From Mya arenaria (lineage: Eukaryota > Mollusca > Bivalvia > Myida > Myidae): a stretch of DNA of 64,000 bases. Shown here piece after piece: positions 1 through 12,029 of this stretch. Within the stretch, counting starts at the first letter, position 1; the number at the start of each line of letters is the position of its first letter. The notes under the pieces were generated by a model. The model did not search any database. It worked only from the letters and a program-made list of their open reading frames with translations, and was not told the DNA's origin. The DNA lies in assembly GCF_026914265.1 (NCBI RefSeq), contig NC_069133.1, positions 9,865,937 to 9,929,936 of the forward strand, read 5' to 3'. The position numbers were made by a program, and so were the translations under genes.

Positions 1-2690
1 TATAAATAAGCTGATATTCCGTTCCATTTAATTGAATATTCAAAATATTTAAATGTATGTTCCGATGCGTCCACCGTTTTCATCAAATTGTATATCAGTT
101 TGACTGTACACTGACTATATAATTAATCGAAGCGGTGGTCTATACGTTCTAAAACTGAGGTCTTATTCTCAATATATCTATTATATATATGCAGTGTATC
201 TGCTTCATTTTTTTAAAACATCGTTTGTATCTGTATAACTGAAATATATGAGAATCATGACATATCACTTACTAATAAATATGTTGTGTATGTTAATTTT
301 CTTATCTTAAACACCAAGTCAGTTTGTTTCTGTATTAAGCCCACTATTTTCATCATAGTGTATGATATATCAGTTTAAAAGTACATTGAATATATGATTA
401 ATCGATTCGGTGGTATATGAAGGATTTATTCTTATTTTTCGACCGCGATTTTGAAAATCCATGAAGCGCGCTAGGGCTTCCCGTAAAATATGCGGCTGTT
501 TATTTTTGTAATCCGATTTCACCTTTTGCAGAACTCCCTGGGTTAAGTCCTATCATATCATATCATATTTTTGGCGCTTTAAAAATAATACATGATACCT
601 TAACACGATAGGATTTTGTACAACATCACCAATTGTCTGAAGCAATAACTGATACATAACTTTGCATCAGAAAGGTGAGTGTGTGTCGACATATTCCTGT
701 CGTAGTAATTACGAATATAACGGAGTAGGGCGCTCAATTTCGAGAAATAAAATAAGTGCATTTTAAAAGCAAAATATATTTTTATTTCTCCATGATGTGC
801 ACGGAATGTTTATTAATTAACCCTTAATTCGCTGCCTCTTTTGTTGCTGCGATTGGTGTGATTAGGTCCCGAAAGTCAAACAGTGGTCTTGAAAAAGACA
901 AATTGAACGAGTACAGTCAAGAAATATTTAAATGTTTGGGATCTAATGACACAATTCACTACAACAACAAAAATGATTTCAGGGTTTAAATAATAAGTTT
1001 TCCGTGCAAAGCATTTTTGTTAAGATGATTGAAGAATTTTACACATTTTTCTTCACGAATTTGAACGTATCTGCTCAATTATAGCCGTGAACACAACGGC
1101 TTGATTCTCCATCGTGATATATTACACTTATCGTGTGCGAACAATGACCGCTTAACTTATCAACAAATAATAAACAGAGATTGATGACAAAAGATAAAAA
1201 AGTAATTAAATCAAAACCATGAAATCAAGCGGTGAAATACCAGAACTTGACATGTGCTAATCCGACACTGTCTAGTAAAACTGACCTGTAAAAGAGGCGT
1301 TTGGACATTTCGGATGAATATGTTTATCGTATAGAATCCCCCCCACACACACATGGATACATAAAATATGGGGCGTGTCGTTTTTTTCTCATGGAAGGCC
1401 AGCATCTCCCGGTTACATGGCAAACAATTTCCTTTGGCAACACTTAAATATCGTGAATATAACCATGTAGGTAGTAATTTAATTTCTTTTCTAACAACAC
1501 TTTTCAAGATAATTTATCTTCATCTAATAAATAGTTAACATATATATTGTCCGGAATCTTAGCGAGAGAATCAGATGCTGTTGCTTTCTTTGTGTGCGAG
1601 ACCCGCCATTTTTTATGACAGTTTGGGTTAAATGGTAACAATTTCTAAGGTATCTTCTTTGTATTGCTTTGCAAAAACTGAATTTTAAAGTTTTCTTTGA
1701 ATAAATCAATATATATGTCTGTAAAACACAAAAACAAACTTTTACATATTTTACAGCATGATCCCTCAAATGAATTGAAATCAAGTGGTATATCTTAAGC
1801 CATTAAATCGACTTCCCACATCAAAGAAACCCTTAACCATCATTGGCGAATCATCAGGAACTTACTATTGAAGGGCGGGCTCATACTCCAGCGTGGCATC
1901 AATACAGACAGCATTTGTTTTACCTCAAACGACGATAACAAAACGACACTTTAAAGTACTGAAACTGACTGTTTGATGTCGTTGTTAGGGCGACACTACG
2001 TGCCTGTTTATTCGATGCAAAATTGCAAAGATAAAGTATTTAACATTTTTTTTTTTACTAAAATGGATTCGGGTCTGATTTATAATAAATAATGCAACAT
2101 CAAAACGTTAAATGTTAATGTTCTTTACGTAGAATTTTCATAGTATATCTACACATATACTCCTTGCATATGATATACCAAAATAGTATGGGTTCACCAG
2201 ACATCAAATATGCACATTATACGGGTATCGATTGCCTAAAATATCAATTGTTATAGCTTATTATCGAACGGTTTAATGCAACGAAGAAAGTACGTAAAAC
2301 GACTTATCAGAGCTTACGTAACACTAATTGCGCAAAAGTTGCACTTCGGCCTCGATTGCGAATCGCTATTCGTATGTGTAGGTTAACTGACATTCACTGA
2401 ACTCTTTGATTTTGGTTGTGTGCATTTCCTTACGGATTTTAAAATGCTGCGTAGATCACAAATTTTACATGTGCATCACATATATGGATGACGTAGTACT
2501 CAAAAAGTAGTCCACACGATATCTGAGTGTTCAGAATTTTAAGAATATAAATTTGAAAAATATACCAAGTTAAAATAAATGCGCTCGAACTTTGAGTGAG
2601 TGTATTGTAAGAGCGTGCTTTATATTAGTTTTCTGTTATAACTGTTCTGGATGCATTTTCTGTGATTTATACTATGTATTCCATTGGATT
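1..2690. repeat. Degenerate copy of the 50.4-51.7 kb flank; no gene seen
   Basis: No coding exon can be supported here. About the first 1250 bases align base by base, with small indels, to roughly 50390-51640, the region just downstream of the FAD oxidoreductase. Shared landmarks are the TAAATAAGCTG start, the TATCATATCATATCAT run (near 546 and 50920) and the ACGGAATGTT motif (near 810 and 51190). A second block near 2200-2640 resembles 34100-34660, sharing GATGACGTAGTACTCAAAAA. The middle (about 1300-2100) has no partner that I can see. Because the partner sequence lies directly 3' of a gene, the window may begin just downstream of a paralogue of that gene; this is inference. Confidence 0.65.
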
Positions 2691-2871
2691 TCCTTTAATA
2701 AAATTTGAATTAAGTTATTCAATACTTTAATCAAAATATTACGCACGGTACATATTATATGAAACGACTTTGTAAGCAATTCCGTTGTTTTATCAATATG
2801 GCGTTTACTTTTACTTTTATTTTCCTTTGCATCAGATTGGCCTTACGAACCGATATTTGTGTTTTCCTCCA

Positions 2872-3007
2872 TATGAGCTCTGACCATAGGAGAGATGGAC
2901 TCGAATCTGTTCATGAACGAGTTGGGGTTCCAGCTGGAGAGATCAAGGGCCTTGGGTGGAGTCGGACAACCGTTCCTTTAGCTGGTCGTACAGCTTGGTC
3001 AGAGGAT
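2872..3007 (-). pseudogene. Broken copy of the last exon of the secreted WVDRGC protein
   Basis: Read on the minus strand, this segment is nearly identical to the intact terminal exon at 52570-52709. It keeps an acceptor-like TTTACAG, the stretch PLTKLYDQLKERLSDSTQ, and further on SSWNPNSFMNRFESISPMV. Between these two stretches a small indel (GGCC in place of the functional copy's ACC) puts the two halves in different frames. The functional stop after RAHA is also absent here: this copy reads on for a few residues. No copies of the other three exons are visible nearby, so it is a partial duplicate. It is followed by a 21-bp array, as is the functional copy. Confidence 0.7.
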
Positions 3008-3109
3008 CTGTAAATAAAAGAAGTAAAGAATTGATTGATGATTGAATCCCCCGTACTTCGGCATAGTGATTAGAGAACATTGAATTCTGTTTTAGCAGGT
3101 GACAGCGAT

Positions 3110-3905
3110 CGCTGACTGTGTTGCACCTGACGTTTACAATATATCACATATAGTTGACCGTGCTGCACCTATAGTTGAGCGTGTTGCACTTAAAGTTGAC
3201 CGTGTTGCACCTGAAGTTGACCGTGCTGCAAATATAGTTCATCGTGCTGCAACTATAGTTCACCGTGCTGCACCTATAGTTCACAGTGCTGCACCTATAG
3301 TTCACAGTGCTGCACTTAAAGTTGATCGTGCTGCACCTATAGTTCACAGTGCTGCACTTAAAGTTGATCGTGCTGCACCTATAGCTCACCGTGCTGCACC
3401 TATAGCTCACCGTGCTGCACCTATAGTTCACCGTGCTGCACCTATAGCTCACCGTGCTGCACCTATAGCTCACAGTGCTGCACTTAAAGTTGACCGTGCT
3501 GCACCTATAGTTCACAGTGCTGCACTTAAAGTTGATCGTGCTGCACCTATAGCTCACCGTGCTGCACCTATAGCTCACCGTGCTGCACCTATAGTTCACC
3601 GTGCTGCACCTATAGCTCACCGTGCTGCACTTAAAGTTGATCGTGCTGCACCTATAGCTCACCGTGCTGCACCTATACTTGACCATGCTGCACCTATACT
3701 TGATCATGCTGCACCTATTGTTGCACCTATAGATGACGTATTGTACCTATAGATGACGTATTGTACCTATATATGACGGTGTTGCACCTATAGTTGACGG
3801 TGTTGCACCTATAGATGATGATGTTGCACCCATTGTACGTTATGTTGTACCTATAGATGACAGTGTTGTACCTTTCGTTGATGGTGTTGCACCTGCAATG
3901 TTTAG
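3110..3905. repeat. 21-bp minisatellite
   Basis: About 37 units with consensus close to CGTGCTGCACCTATAGYTCAC. The period is a multiple of three and lacks stops in one frame, so it produces a spurious 217-residue reading frame of RAAPIAH heptads (3102-3752) and an antisense one of YRCSTVS heptads. The right end decays into GTTGCACCTATAGTTGACGG units. The unit is related to the 21-bp unit at 52840-55380 (core GTTGCACCTAATGTTGGC), and both arrays sit in the same place relative to copies of the same exon. Confidence 0.9.
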
Positions 3906-3939
3906 ACCAGTTTTGTTACGACATGAGTTGAATTACCCC

Positions 3940-4290
3940 TTACATACAACTTGTAGGCCTCCGACGACCACGTTCAGGCTACTTTAATATGTTCTACACC
4001 TACAACCCGCGTTATGTTATAACTACCGCGACCTCAACCCGAGTTAATTGATAGCTACGGCACCGACAGCCCGAGTAATGTAATAGTCACTGAGAATACA
4101 ACCGGAGTTTTTTAAAAAGCTACGTCACCAACAACCCGCTTTAAGTTATAGCTACGGCACCCACAACCCGGGTTATGTAATAACAGCGGCACTCACAAAC
4201 TTAGGTATGTAGTACTTACTGCCCCCACAACCAGAGTTATCTAATAGTAACTTTATCCAAAACCAAAGTTATTGAGATAACACACGAGCG
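3940..4290 (-). repeat. Decayed 33-bp minisatellite units, inverted relative to 35.3-38.6 kb
   Basis: Irregular units such as GGCACCCACAACCCGGGTTA followed by an AATA-rich spacer. They are the reverse complement of the unit filling 35310-38590 (AACTCGGGTTGTGGGTGCAG). They form the left edge of the 64-bp array, and one similar unit (AAAACCCGAGTTATTGAT) closes that array near 8100. Confidence 0.6.
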
Positions 4291-7200
4291 CTTAAGCCGT
4301 CTAAGTAATAGTAACTTCAACATCAATCCGAGTTCTTAAGATTTTACACCAGCTTTTAAGCCGTCTAAGTAATAGTAACTTCATCATCAATCCGAGTTCT
4401 TAAGATTTTACACCAGCGCTTAAGCCGTCTAAGTAATAGTAACTTCAACATCAATCCGAGTTCTTAAGATTTTACACCAGCGCTAAAGCCGTCTAAGTAA
4501 TAGTCACTTCAACATCAATCCGAGTTCTTAAGATTTTACACCAGCGCTTAAGCCGTCTAAGTAATAGTCACTTCAACATTAATCCGAGTTCTTAAGATTT
4601 TACACCAGCTTTTAAGCGTCTAAGTAATAGTAACTTCAACATCAATCCGAGTTCTTAAGATTTTACACCAGCGCTTAAGCCGTCTAAGTAATAGTAACTT
4701 CATCATCAATCCGAGTTCTTAAGATTTTACACCAGCGCTTAAGTCGTCTAAGTAATAGTAACTTCAACATCAATCCGAGTTCTTAAGATTTTACACCAGC
4801 GCTAAAGCCGTCTAAGTAATAGTCACTTCAACATCAATCCGAGTTCTTAAGATTTTACACCAGCGCTAAAGCCGTCTAAGTAATAGTAACTTCAACATCA
4901 ATCCGAGTTCTTAAGATTTTACACCAGCGCTAAAGCCGTCTAAATAATAGTAACTTCAACATCAATCCGAGTTCTTAAGATTTTACACCAGCTTTTAAGC
5001 CGTCTAAGTAATAGTAACTTCATCATCAATCCGAGTTCTTAAGATTTTACACCAGCGCTTAAGCCGTCTAAGTAATAGTAATTTCAACATCAATCCGAGT
5101 TTTTAAGATTTTACACCAGCTTTTAAGCCGTCTAAGTAATAGTAACTTCAACATCAATCCGAGTTCTTAAGATTTTACACCAGCGCTTAAGCCGTCTAAG
5201 TAATAGTCACTTCAACATCAATCCGAGTTCTTAAGATTTTACACCAGCTTTTAAGCCGTCTAAGTAATAGTAACTTCATCATCAATCCGAGTTCTTAAGA
5301 TTTTACACCAGCTTTTAAGCCGTCTAAGTAATAGTAACTTCAACATCAATCCAAGTTCTTAAGATTTTACACCAGCATTTAAGCCGTCTAAGTAATAGTA
5401 ACTTCAACATCAATCCGAGTTCTTAAGATTTTACACCAGCTTTTAAGCCGTCTAAGTAATAGTAACTTCAACATCAATCCGAGTTCTTAAGATTTTACAC
5501 CAGCGCTTAAGCCGTCTAAGTAATAGTAACTTCATCATCAATCCGAGTTCTTAAGATTTTACACCAGCGCTTAAGCCGTCTAAGTAATAGTAACTTCAAC
5601 GTCAATCCGAGTTCTTAAAATTTTACACCAGCTTTTAAGCCGTCTAAGTAATAGTAACTTCAACATCAATCCGAGTTCTTAAGATTTTACACCAGCGCTT
5701 AAGCCGTCTAAGTAATAGAAACTTCAACGTCAATCCGAGTTCTTAAGATTTTACACCAGCGCTTAAGCCGTCTAAATAATAGTAACTTCAACATCAATCC
5801 GAGTTCTTAAGATTTTACACCAGCGCTTAAGCCGTCTAAGTAATAGTAACTTCAACGTCAATCCGAGTTCTTAAGATTTTACACCAGCGCTTAAGCCGTC
5901 TAAGTAATAGTAACTTCAACATCAATCCGAGTTCTTAAGATTTTACACCAGCGCTTAAGCCGTCTAAGTAATAGTAACTTCATCATCAATCCGAGTTCTT
6001 AAGATTTTACACCAGCGCTTAAGCCGTCTAAGTAATAGTAACTTAAACATCAATCCGAGTTCTTAAGATTTTACACCAGCGCTAAAGCCGTCTTAGTAAT
6101 AGTCACTTCAACATCAATCCGAGTTCTTAAGATTTTACACCAGCGCTTAAGCCGTCTAAGTAATAGTAACTTCAACATCAATCCGAGTTCTTAAGATTTT
6201 ACACCAGCGCTTAAGCCGTCTAAGTAATAGAAACTTCAACGTCAATCCGAGTTCTTAAAATTTATCGTAGCGCTTAAGCCGTCTAAATAATAGTAACTTA
6301 AACATCAATCCGAGTTCTTAAGATTTTACACCAGCGCTTAAGCCGTCTAAGTAATAGTAACTTCAACATCAATCCGAGTTCTTAAGATTTTACACCAGCG
6401 CTTAAGCCGTCTAAATAATAGTAACTTCAACATCAATCCGAGTTCTTAAGATTTTACACCAGCGCTTAAGCCGTCTAAGTAATAGTAACTTCAACGTCAA
6501 TCCGAGTTCTTAAGATTTTACACCAGCGCTAAAGCCGTCTAAGTAATAGTAACTTCAACATCAATCCGAGTTCTTAAGATTTTACACCAGCTTTTAAGCC
6601 GTCTAAGTAATAGTAACTTCATCATCAATCCGAGTTCTTAAGATTTTACACCAGCGCTTAAGCCGTCTAAGTAATAGTAACTTAAACATCAATCCGAGTT
6701 CTTAAGATTTTACACCAGCGCTAAAGCCGTCTAAGTAATAGTCACTTCAACATCAATCCGAGTTCTTAAGATTTTACACCAGCTTTTAAGCCGTCTAAGT
6801 AATAGTAACTTCATCATCAATCCGAGTTCTTAAGATTTTACACCAGCGCTTAAGCCGTCTAAGTAATAGTAACTTCAACGTCAATCCGAGTTCTTAAGAT
6901 TTTACACCAGCGCTAAAGCCGTCTAAGTAATAGTAACTTCATCATCAATCCGAGTTCTTAAGATTTTACACCAGCTTTTAACCCGTCTAAGTAATAGTAA
7001 CTTCATCATCAATCCGAGTTTTTAAGATTTTACACCAGCGCTAAAGCCGTCTTAGTAATAGTAACTTCAACATCAATCCGAGTTCTTAAGATTTTACACC
7101 AGCTTTTAAGCCGTCTAAATAATAGTAACTTCATCATCAATCCGAGTTCTTAAGATTTTACACCAGCGCTTAAGCCGTCTAAGTAATAGTAACTTCATCA

Positions 7201-8112
7201 TCAATCCGAGTTCTTAAGATTTTACACCAGCTTTTAAGCCGTCTAAGTAATAGTAACTTCATCATCAATCCGAGTTCTTAAGATTTTACACCAGCGCTTA
7301 AGCCGTCTAAATAATAGTAACTTCAACATCAATCCGAGTTCTTAAGATTTTACACCAGCGCTTAAGCCGTCTAAGTAATAGTAACTTCAACGTCAATCCG
7401 AGTTCTTAAGATTTTACACCAGCGCTAAAGCCGTCTAAGTAATAGTAACTTCAACATCAATCCGAGTTCTTAAGATTTTACACCAGCTTTTAAGCCGTCT
7501 AAGTAATAGTAACTTCATCATCAATCCGAGTTCTTAAGATTTTACACCAGCGCTTAAGCCGTCTAAGTAATAGTAACTTAAACATCAATCCGAGTTCTTA
7601 AGATTTTACACCAGCGCTAAAGCCGTCTAAGTAATAGTCACTTCAACATCAATCCGAGTTCTTAAGATTTTACACCAGCTTTTAAGCCGTCTAAGTAATA
7701 GTAACTTCATCATCAATCCGAGTTCTTAAGATTTTACACCAGCGCTTAAGCCGTCTAAGTAATAGTAACTTCAACGTCAATCCGAGTTCTTAAGATTTTA
7801 CACCAGCGCTAAAGCCGTCTAAGTAATAGTAACTTCATCATCAATCCGAGTTCTTAAGATTTTACACCAGCTTTTAACCCGTCTAAGTAATAGTAACTTC
7901 ATCATCAATCCGAGTTTTTAAGATTTTACACCAGCGCTTAAGCCGTCTAAGTAATAGTAACTTCAACATCAATCCGAGTTTTTAAGATTTTACACCAGCG
8001 CTTAAGCCGTCTAAGTAATAGTAACTTCATCATCAATCCGAGTTATTAAGATTTTACACCAGCGCTTTAGTCATCTTTGTAATAGTTACTGAATGCAAAA
8101 CCCGAGTTATTG
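4290..8112. repeat. 64-bp minisatellite with higher-order structure
   Basis: About 60 units of 64 bp. Each contains TCAATCCGAGTTCTTAAG, then ATTTTACACCAGCGCTTAAG, then CCGTCTAAGTAATAGTAAC. Units differ at a few diagnostic places: GCGCTTAAG, GCGCTAAAG or CTTTTAAG, and CAACATC, CATCATC or CAACGTC. The same order of variants, including the rare CTTAAACATC and CTTTTAACCCG units, recurs 896 bp (14 units) apart: about 6370-7030 versus 7266-7926. Each 64-bp unit looks like a diverged dimer of the 33-bp family at its edges. There is no coding potential. Confidence 0.95.
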
Positions 8113-8432
8113 ATGGGAGGAGGTAAACGAGGGAAGATTGGATAGGCAAAAAAAGCAAGAAAAGCAAGGACAGAAAAAGGAAGACAGGTGGGGAAGAAGA
8201 AGAGAGAAAGGAGAGAGAACAAACGAGAGCGAGGATATAAGGCGGAGACGAGAGAAGTAGGATGGCGAGAGGGGGGGGGGGGTAAAGGAGTTTTTTAGCG
8301 AGAGTTTGGAAATAAGGAGAAAACAGAAACATATGGGGAAGTGTAGATGGATGATGCGGAGAAAAACAGAAAAAAAGAGGTGAGTGATTAAAGGGATGGA
8401 GAGGGGATGGGTGGGGGGGGGGGTTGTGAATT
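8113..8432. repeat. Polypurine tract
   Basis: A roughly 320-base stretch almost wholly of A and G on the plus strand, with a run of about 12 G near 8271-8282 and another of about 10 near 8413-8422. The two overlapping minus-strand reading frames here (Ser/Leu/Pro-rich) are by-products of the pyrimidine bias. Such mirror-like purine tracts can in principle form triplex DNA. Confidence 0.8.
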
Positions 8433-8760
8433 TAGTATCTTTCAATCTCTACATATGAGATCATATATCTTTGGTCTTGGGTAAAATTACTTTTACATAG
8501 TCTTTTCTATGTATTGGCATTAGTTCGGACTTTGGGGGCAATATGCCACAATATGACCCAAGATTATTTGAAAAATCGAAATTCGTCTGATTGCTAAGAG
8601 AAGAATTTCATTTGGAGTTTCGACACTCACTCAAGCAGATTTTGATGTCTGCCTTGGGCGGCAGTGTTGATTGCTAGTCTTAATGCATGCCTAGATTGAT
8701 GGAATTATGTACTAAACAATTCATGACTTTTCTTGGGCAGCCGAACTCATTGCCAGATTA
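8433..8760. other. Unassigned spacer
   Basis: Unique-looking AT-rich sequence between the purine tract and the ~66-bp array. I see no exon, repeat or RNA gene. Confidence 0.5.
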
Positions 8761-8779
8761 ATGAACTTAACAACACCAA

Positions 8780-9320
8780 CTTTTATTATTTATACATTTC
8801 TTGTAAAGCCAAGGTGATTGCTACAATAATGTTATTTTTTAACACCGACATTTAACTTTTTTGATGCATGCTTTGGCCAGGCAAGACGATTGCAAAATTT
8901 GTAATTTACCACACCGACCATTATCATTTTGTATGCATATACAGCACCAACGTTACCTTTGACTTTTTGTATCATGCACTGGGCAGTCAAGCTTATTGTT
9001 TGAAAAAAGTATTTTACCGACCTTTGACTTCTTGATGCAAGCCTTGACCAGCAAAGCTGTTTGCCATACTAAGTGCTTTACAACACCGACCTTTGCCTTA
9101 TTTATGCAAGACTTGACCAGCAAAAATGTTTGCCAGAAGTATTTTCTTTACAATAACTACCTTTGACTTCTTTGTGCATGCTTTGGGCAGCCAAGCTGAT
9201 AACAAGAGTAAAAACTTTACAACACCGACCTATGACTTATGCATACTATGGGTAGCCGAACTGTTTGACATAATTATGATCAGAATGAGTGTAAGCATGC
9301 CCAGGTGAATAGAGGCTCAT
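8780..9320. repeat. ~66-bp degenerate minisatellite
   Basis: Irregular units built on TTTACAACACCGACCTTTGAC followed by TTCTTGATGCATGCCTTGG and a GGCAGCCAAGCTGATTGCCA segment. A further isolated unit lies at about 9640-9725. The same family occurs at 20490-20975 in duplication copy B. Diverged, non-coding. Confidence 0.8.
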
Positions 9321-9399
9321 GTTTGCTTGTTTTAAACGGAATACACCCTCGAACCGATCCTAATACTTACAGACGGTATTCACTTATGTAATGGATAAG

Positions 9400-9600
9400 A
9401 TTGAATACGTTTTAATCCCCGCAGCCGAACCGAAGGTTCGGAAGAGGAATATTGTTTGCGTGATTTCCGCCCTTCCGGCAAACCAAACGTTTCGGGCGGG
9501 GATACTGTTTTTCGCGTTGTCAGCCCGTCCGTCATTCCAACCTTCATTCATTTCGTCCGTCAATCTGTCCGTCACATCCAGAACCATATCGTTCTAAGGC
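9400..9600. repeat. GC-rich dispersed repeat fragment
   Basis: A sharply GC-richer island inside AT-rich sequence. It contains a perfect small palindrome (CCGAACC-GAA-GGTTCGG, about 9426-9442), a second GC-rich hairpin half (CGGGCGGGGAT) and a degenerate (CCGT/CAAT)n tail of 'cCGTCcGTC' type. On the reverse strand the GACGGACGG runs followed by CTGACAACGCGAAAA resemble a repeat I associate with bivalve genomes. It interrupts the flanking array and has no equivalent in copy B. Family unknown. Confidence 0.45.
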
Positions 9601-9769
9601 ATTAGTTAGAATTATGTACCTTACATTAACGAACATTAACGTCCATATGTATGCCTTAGGCAGCAATACAAATAGCCAGAAGTATGTACTTTACAACACC
9701 GACCCTTAACGTCTTGACGAATGGAAACAGTACCAGGTAATTGAGGCTTACACTTGTTTTTGCTTGTTA

Positions 9770-11575
9770 AACGCCGTCAAAATAAACCCAGCATTTAAAG
9801 ACGGTACTCACCAATGTAATGGTTACTAAATACTTTAAAAACATAAACACAAGAGGATGTCATGTCAGTTAGATATTTGCAGAGACAGTTGGAAATTTTG
9901 TAGAAAATCGTGAACTCCTTACATGCATACCAAAAGCTTAAATATGCTTTGATCCTCATCTGTAAGCGACTAGCTGAATATAAAAAATGGGCAATTTAAG
10001 CAACGAAAGGAGTTAAGGGTATACTTTATCAAGCGCTTATGCTTCAAATCCATCGAAACCTTATATTCTTATCTTTTTTCTTAAAGTTGTTTGTTTGATC
10101 TAAATAGTGTTTGCTATGGACAATAATTCACCAGTTGGTTTGTTCGAATTTTCACTATGTTGGTGTCGTTTGAAATGAACCCTGATTTATGATTTTCAAT
10201 CGACAGTTTAAAAACATATTTGCTAAGTTTTATAACAATTAATATAAATGAATTAATCCTGGCTATCATTATCCAATTAATATATATAGGAAATCACTAC
10301 AACACGTTATGTTCTTTAAAAGCGTTTATATACGAGTATACATGTATTTATATATGGAATTCAAAAATATCTATATTGGTTTGTTATGCCACTCAAATGT
10401 GTACTGACAAACAAATTAACAACATAAGTTCCAAGAAATATGAAAATACAAAGCTATATAAAGAAAATATACCGGCAAAAATATAACACATTACATTAAT
10501 AGCATGCAAAAGCTTAAGCAAAAAACAACATTAATAAAAAACGATGTTATATTATGAAAGTACAAAGCACAAATAACACGATCAGTACAACTTCTAAAAC
10601 TCCTGTCATTCCCTCATCCTATGAGAAATATGGGACAGAGAATTAATAATGCAATGCAATTTACAGGGACAAGCTCAGGAGTCCAACATTCAAAAATAAG
10701 CCCTGCACAAGGCAATGGCCAGTCATTAATTAACAACAGGAACAAAACTCAACCACTTCCGAACACAACCTAGCAAATCTAACCAATTGCAACAAGAATT
10801 CACTATAGGATGTGGCCTCGGAATATCGCCGTCCAAAGAAGGATAATTTACAATTTAAAAAATAAAATCAACCCTCTTTTTCCCAAGTTTGATGGTCAAT
10901 TTGCCATCTGTAAGTTCAAGTTGAAGATTTAAAAACTAAGTGTCTTGGTCAGACGTGTTTGATTTACTAAGTCTTATTTCTGAAGGGTATATCTTTTTGA
11001 TATTTCCGTAAATGAGGGATTATCCAAACTTCAAATGTCAACACTGTACCCAAAGTATTGTCAGATATCTCAGAGAGCACACGAACTCCAGACTAAGAGA
11101 TATTGAGCATATCACGCTCGTTACAATATAAAAAGGTCTGCAAGGTGCATACTTAGCATCCATAGGAATGCATAGTGTTTGCCGATTAAACTCGTGTCAA
11201 AAGTTACAGATACAGAGGAGACTGGACTGGCGTATTTAACGCAGGTACTTTGACTAGGACAATGTGATAGTTTCTTACGGATGTATGCCAATGGCATGAT
11301 ATTTAGACCAAGGATTTGACATGAGAAAAACGGGAAACAGGAGGTGTTGAATTACAAGGAAAAGTTGGGCTATGATTTGATAGAATATTTTATAGGGAAC
11401 ATACAGAGGAGGAGTTACCAAATACTAAGAAATACATATTTGTGAATATTTGAACTTTCAACTTTGATAAATATTAAGTTTATGAGTTGTTTTATTATTG
11501 AACATAAACATAATTTTGTCAATAAGTTGAGCAAGCTAAAATACGGACGCGCTACACTGAGATGAAAATACGGGA
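9770..11575. other. 3' flank of DXO-A, no gene seen
   Basis: AT-rich sequence collinear in part with about 21050-23830 in the second copy: GTCATGTCAGTTAGATATTT, then near 11210 a CAGAGGAGACTGGACTG segment matching 23236. A reading frame at 10220-10486 is low-complexity AT-rich and not supported. A TTTATT (minus-strand AATAAA) near 11491, also present near 23830, could be the poly(A) signal of the DXO gene; this is speculative. Confidence 0.4.
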
Positions 11576-11579
11576 ATAG

Positions 11580-11865
11580 TGTAACAAGAGACGTGCACCA
11601 TAGGATCGATGTAACAAGGGACGTGCACCATAGGAACGATGCAACAAGAGACGTGTACCATATGAACGATGTTACAAGGGACGTGTACCATAGGAACGAT
11701 GCAACAAGGGACGTGCACCATAGGAACGATGTAACAAGGGACGTGCACCATACGAACGATGTAACAACGGACATGCACGATAGGATCGATGAAACAAGGG
11801 ACGTGCACCATGGGAACGATGAAACAAGGAATGTCCAACAAATGATCGATGTAACAAAGAACAGT
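11580..11865. repeat. 30-bp minisatellite
   Basis: About nine units of GTAACAAGGGACGTGCACCATAGGAACGAT (first 20 bases GTAACAAGGGACGTGCACCA). It is open in several frames on both strands, so the overlapping short reading frames are artefacts. Copy B has only one or two decayed units at the matching place (about 24235-24310), so the array expanded in copy A or collapsed in B. Confidence 0.85.
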
Positions 11866-12029
11866 TTGAATTTAAGTTGTCAAAGTTGTCAATATGCAAG
11901 CATTTTGTATTTATGAAGTCTAGAACATGGTGTAAGAATCTCAATCTTTCAGCTGCCCTGATCAAAATCAATCACGTTGCATCGAACCGGTTTGATGTGG
12001 ATCAGAGACAAACCTCTACATAATCCAGG

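Noticed and set aside
3102-3752. 217-residue open frame of RAAPIAH heptads (and antisense YRCSTVS frame)
   Set aside because: It is a by-product of a stop-free 21-bp minisatellite; both strands are open and the sequence lies in a non-coding position relative to the exon copy.
4290-8112. CRISPR-like regular repeat array
   Set aside because: Units are contiguous 64-mers without unique spacers, in a eukaryotic intron-bearing context.
8054-8445. Two Leu/Ser/Pro-rich minus-strand frames resembling membrane segments
   Set aside because: Explained by the polypurine tract read from the complementary strand.
11593-11916. 107-residue VHHRNDATRD repeat frame
   Set aside because: By-product of a nine-unit 30-bp minisatellite that is open on both strands.
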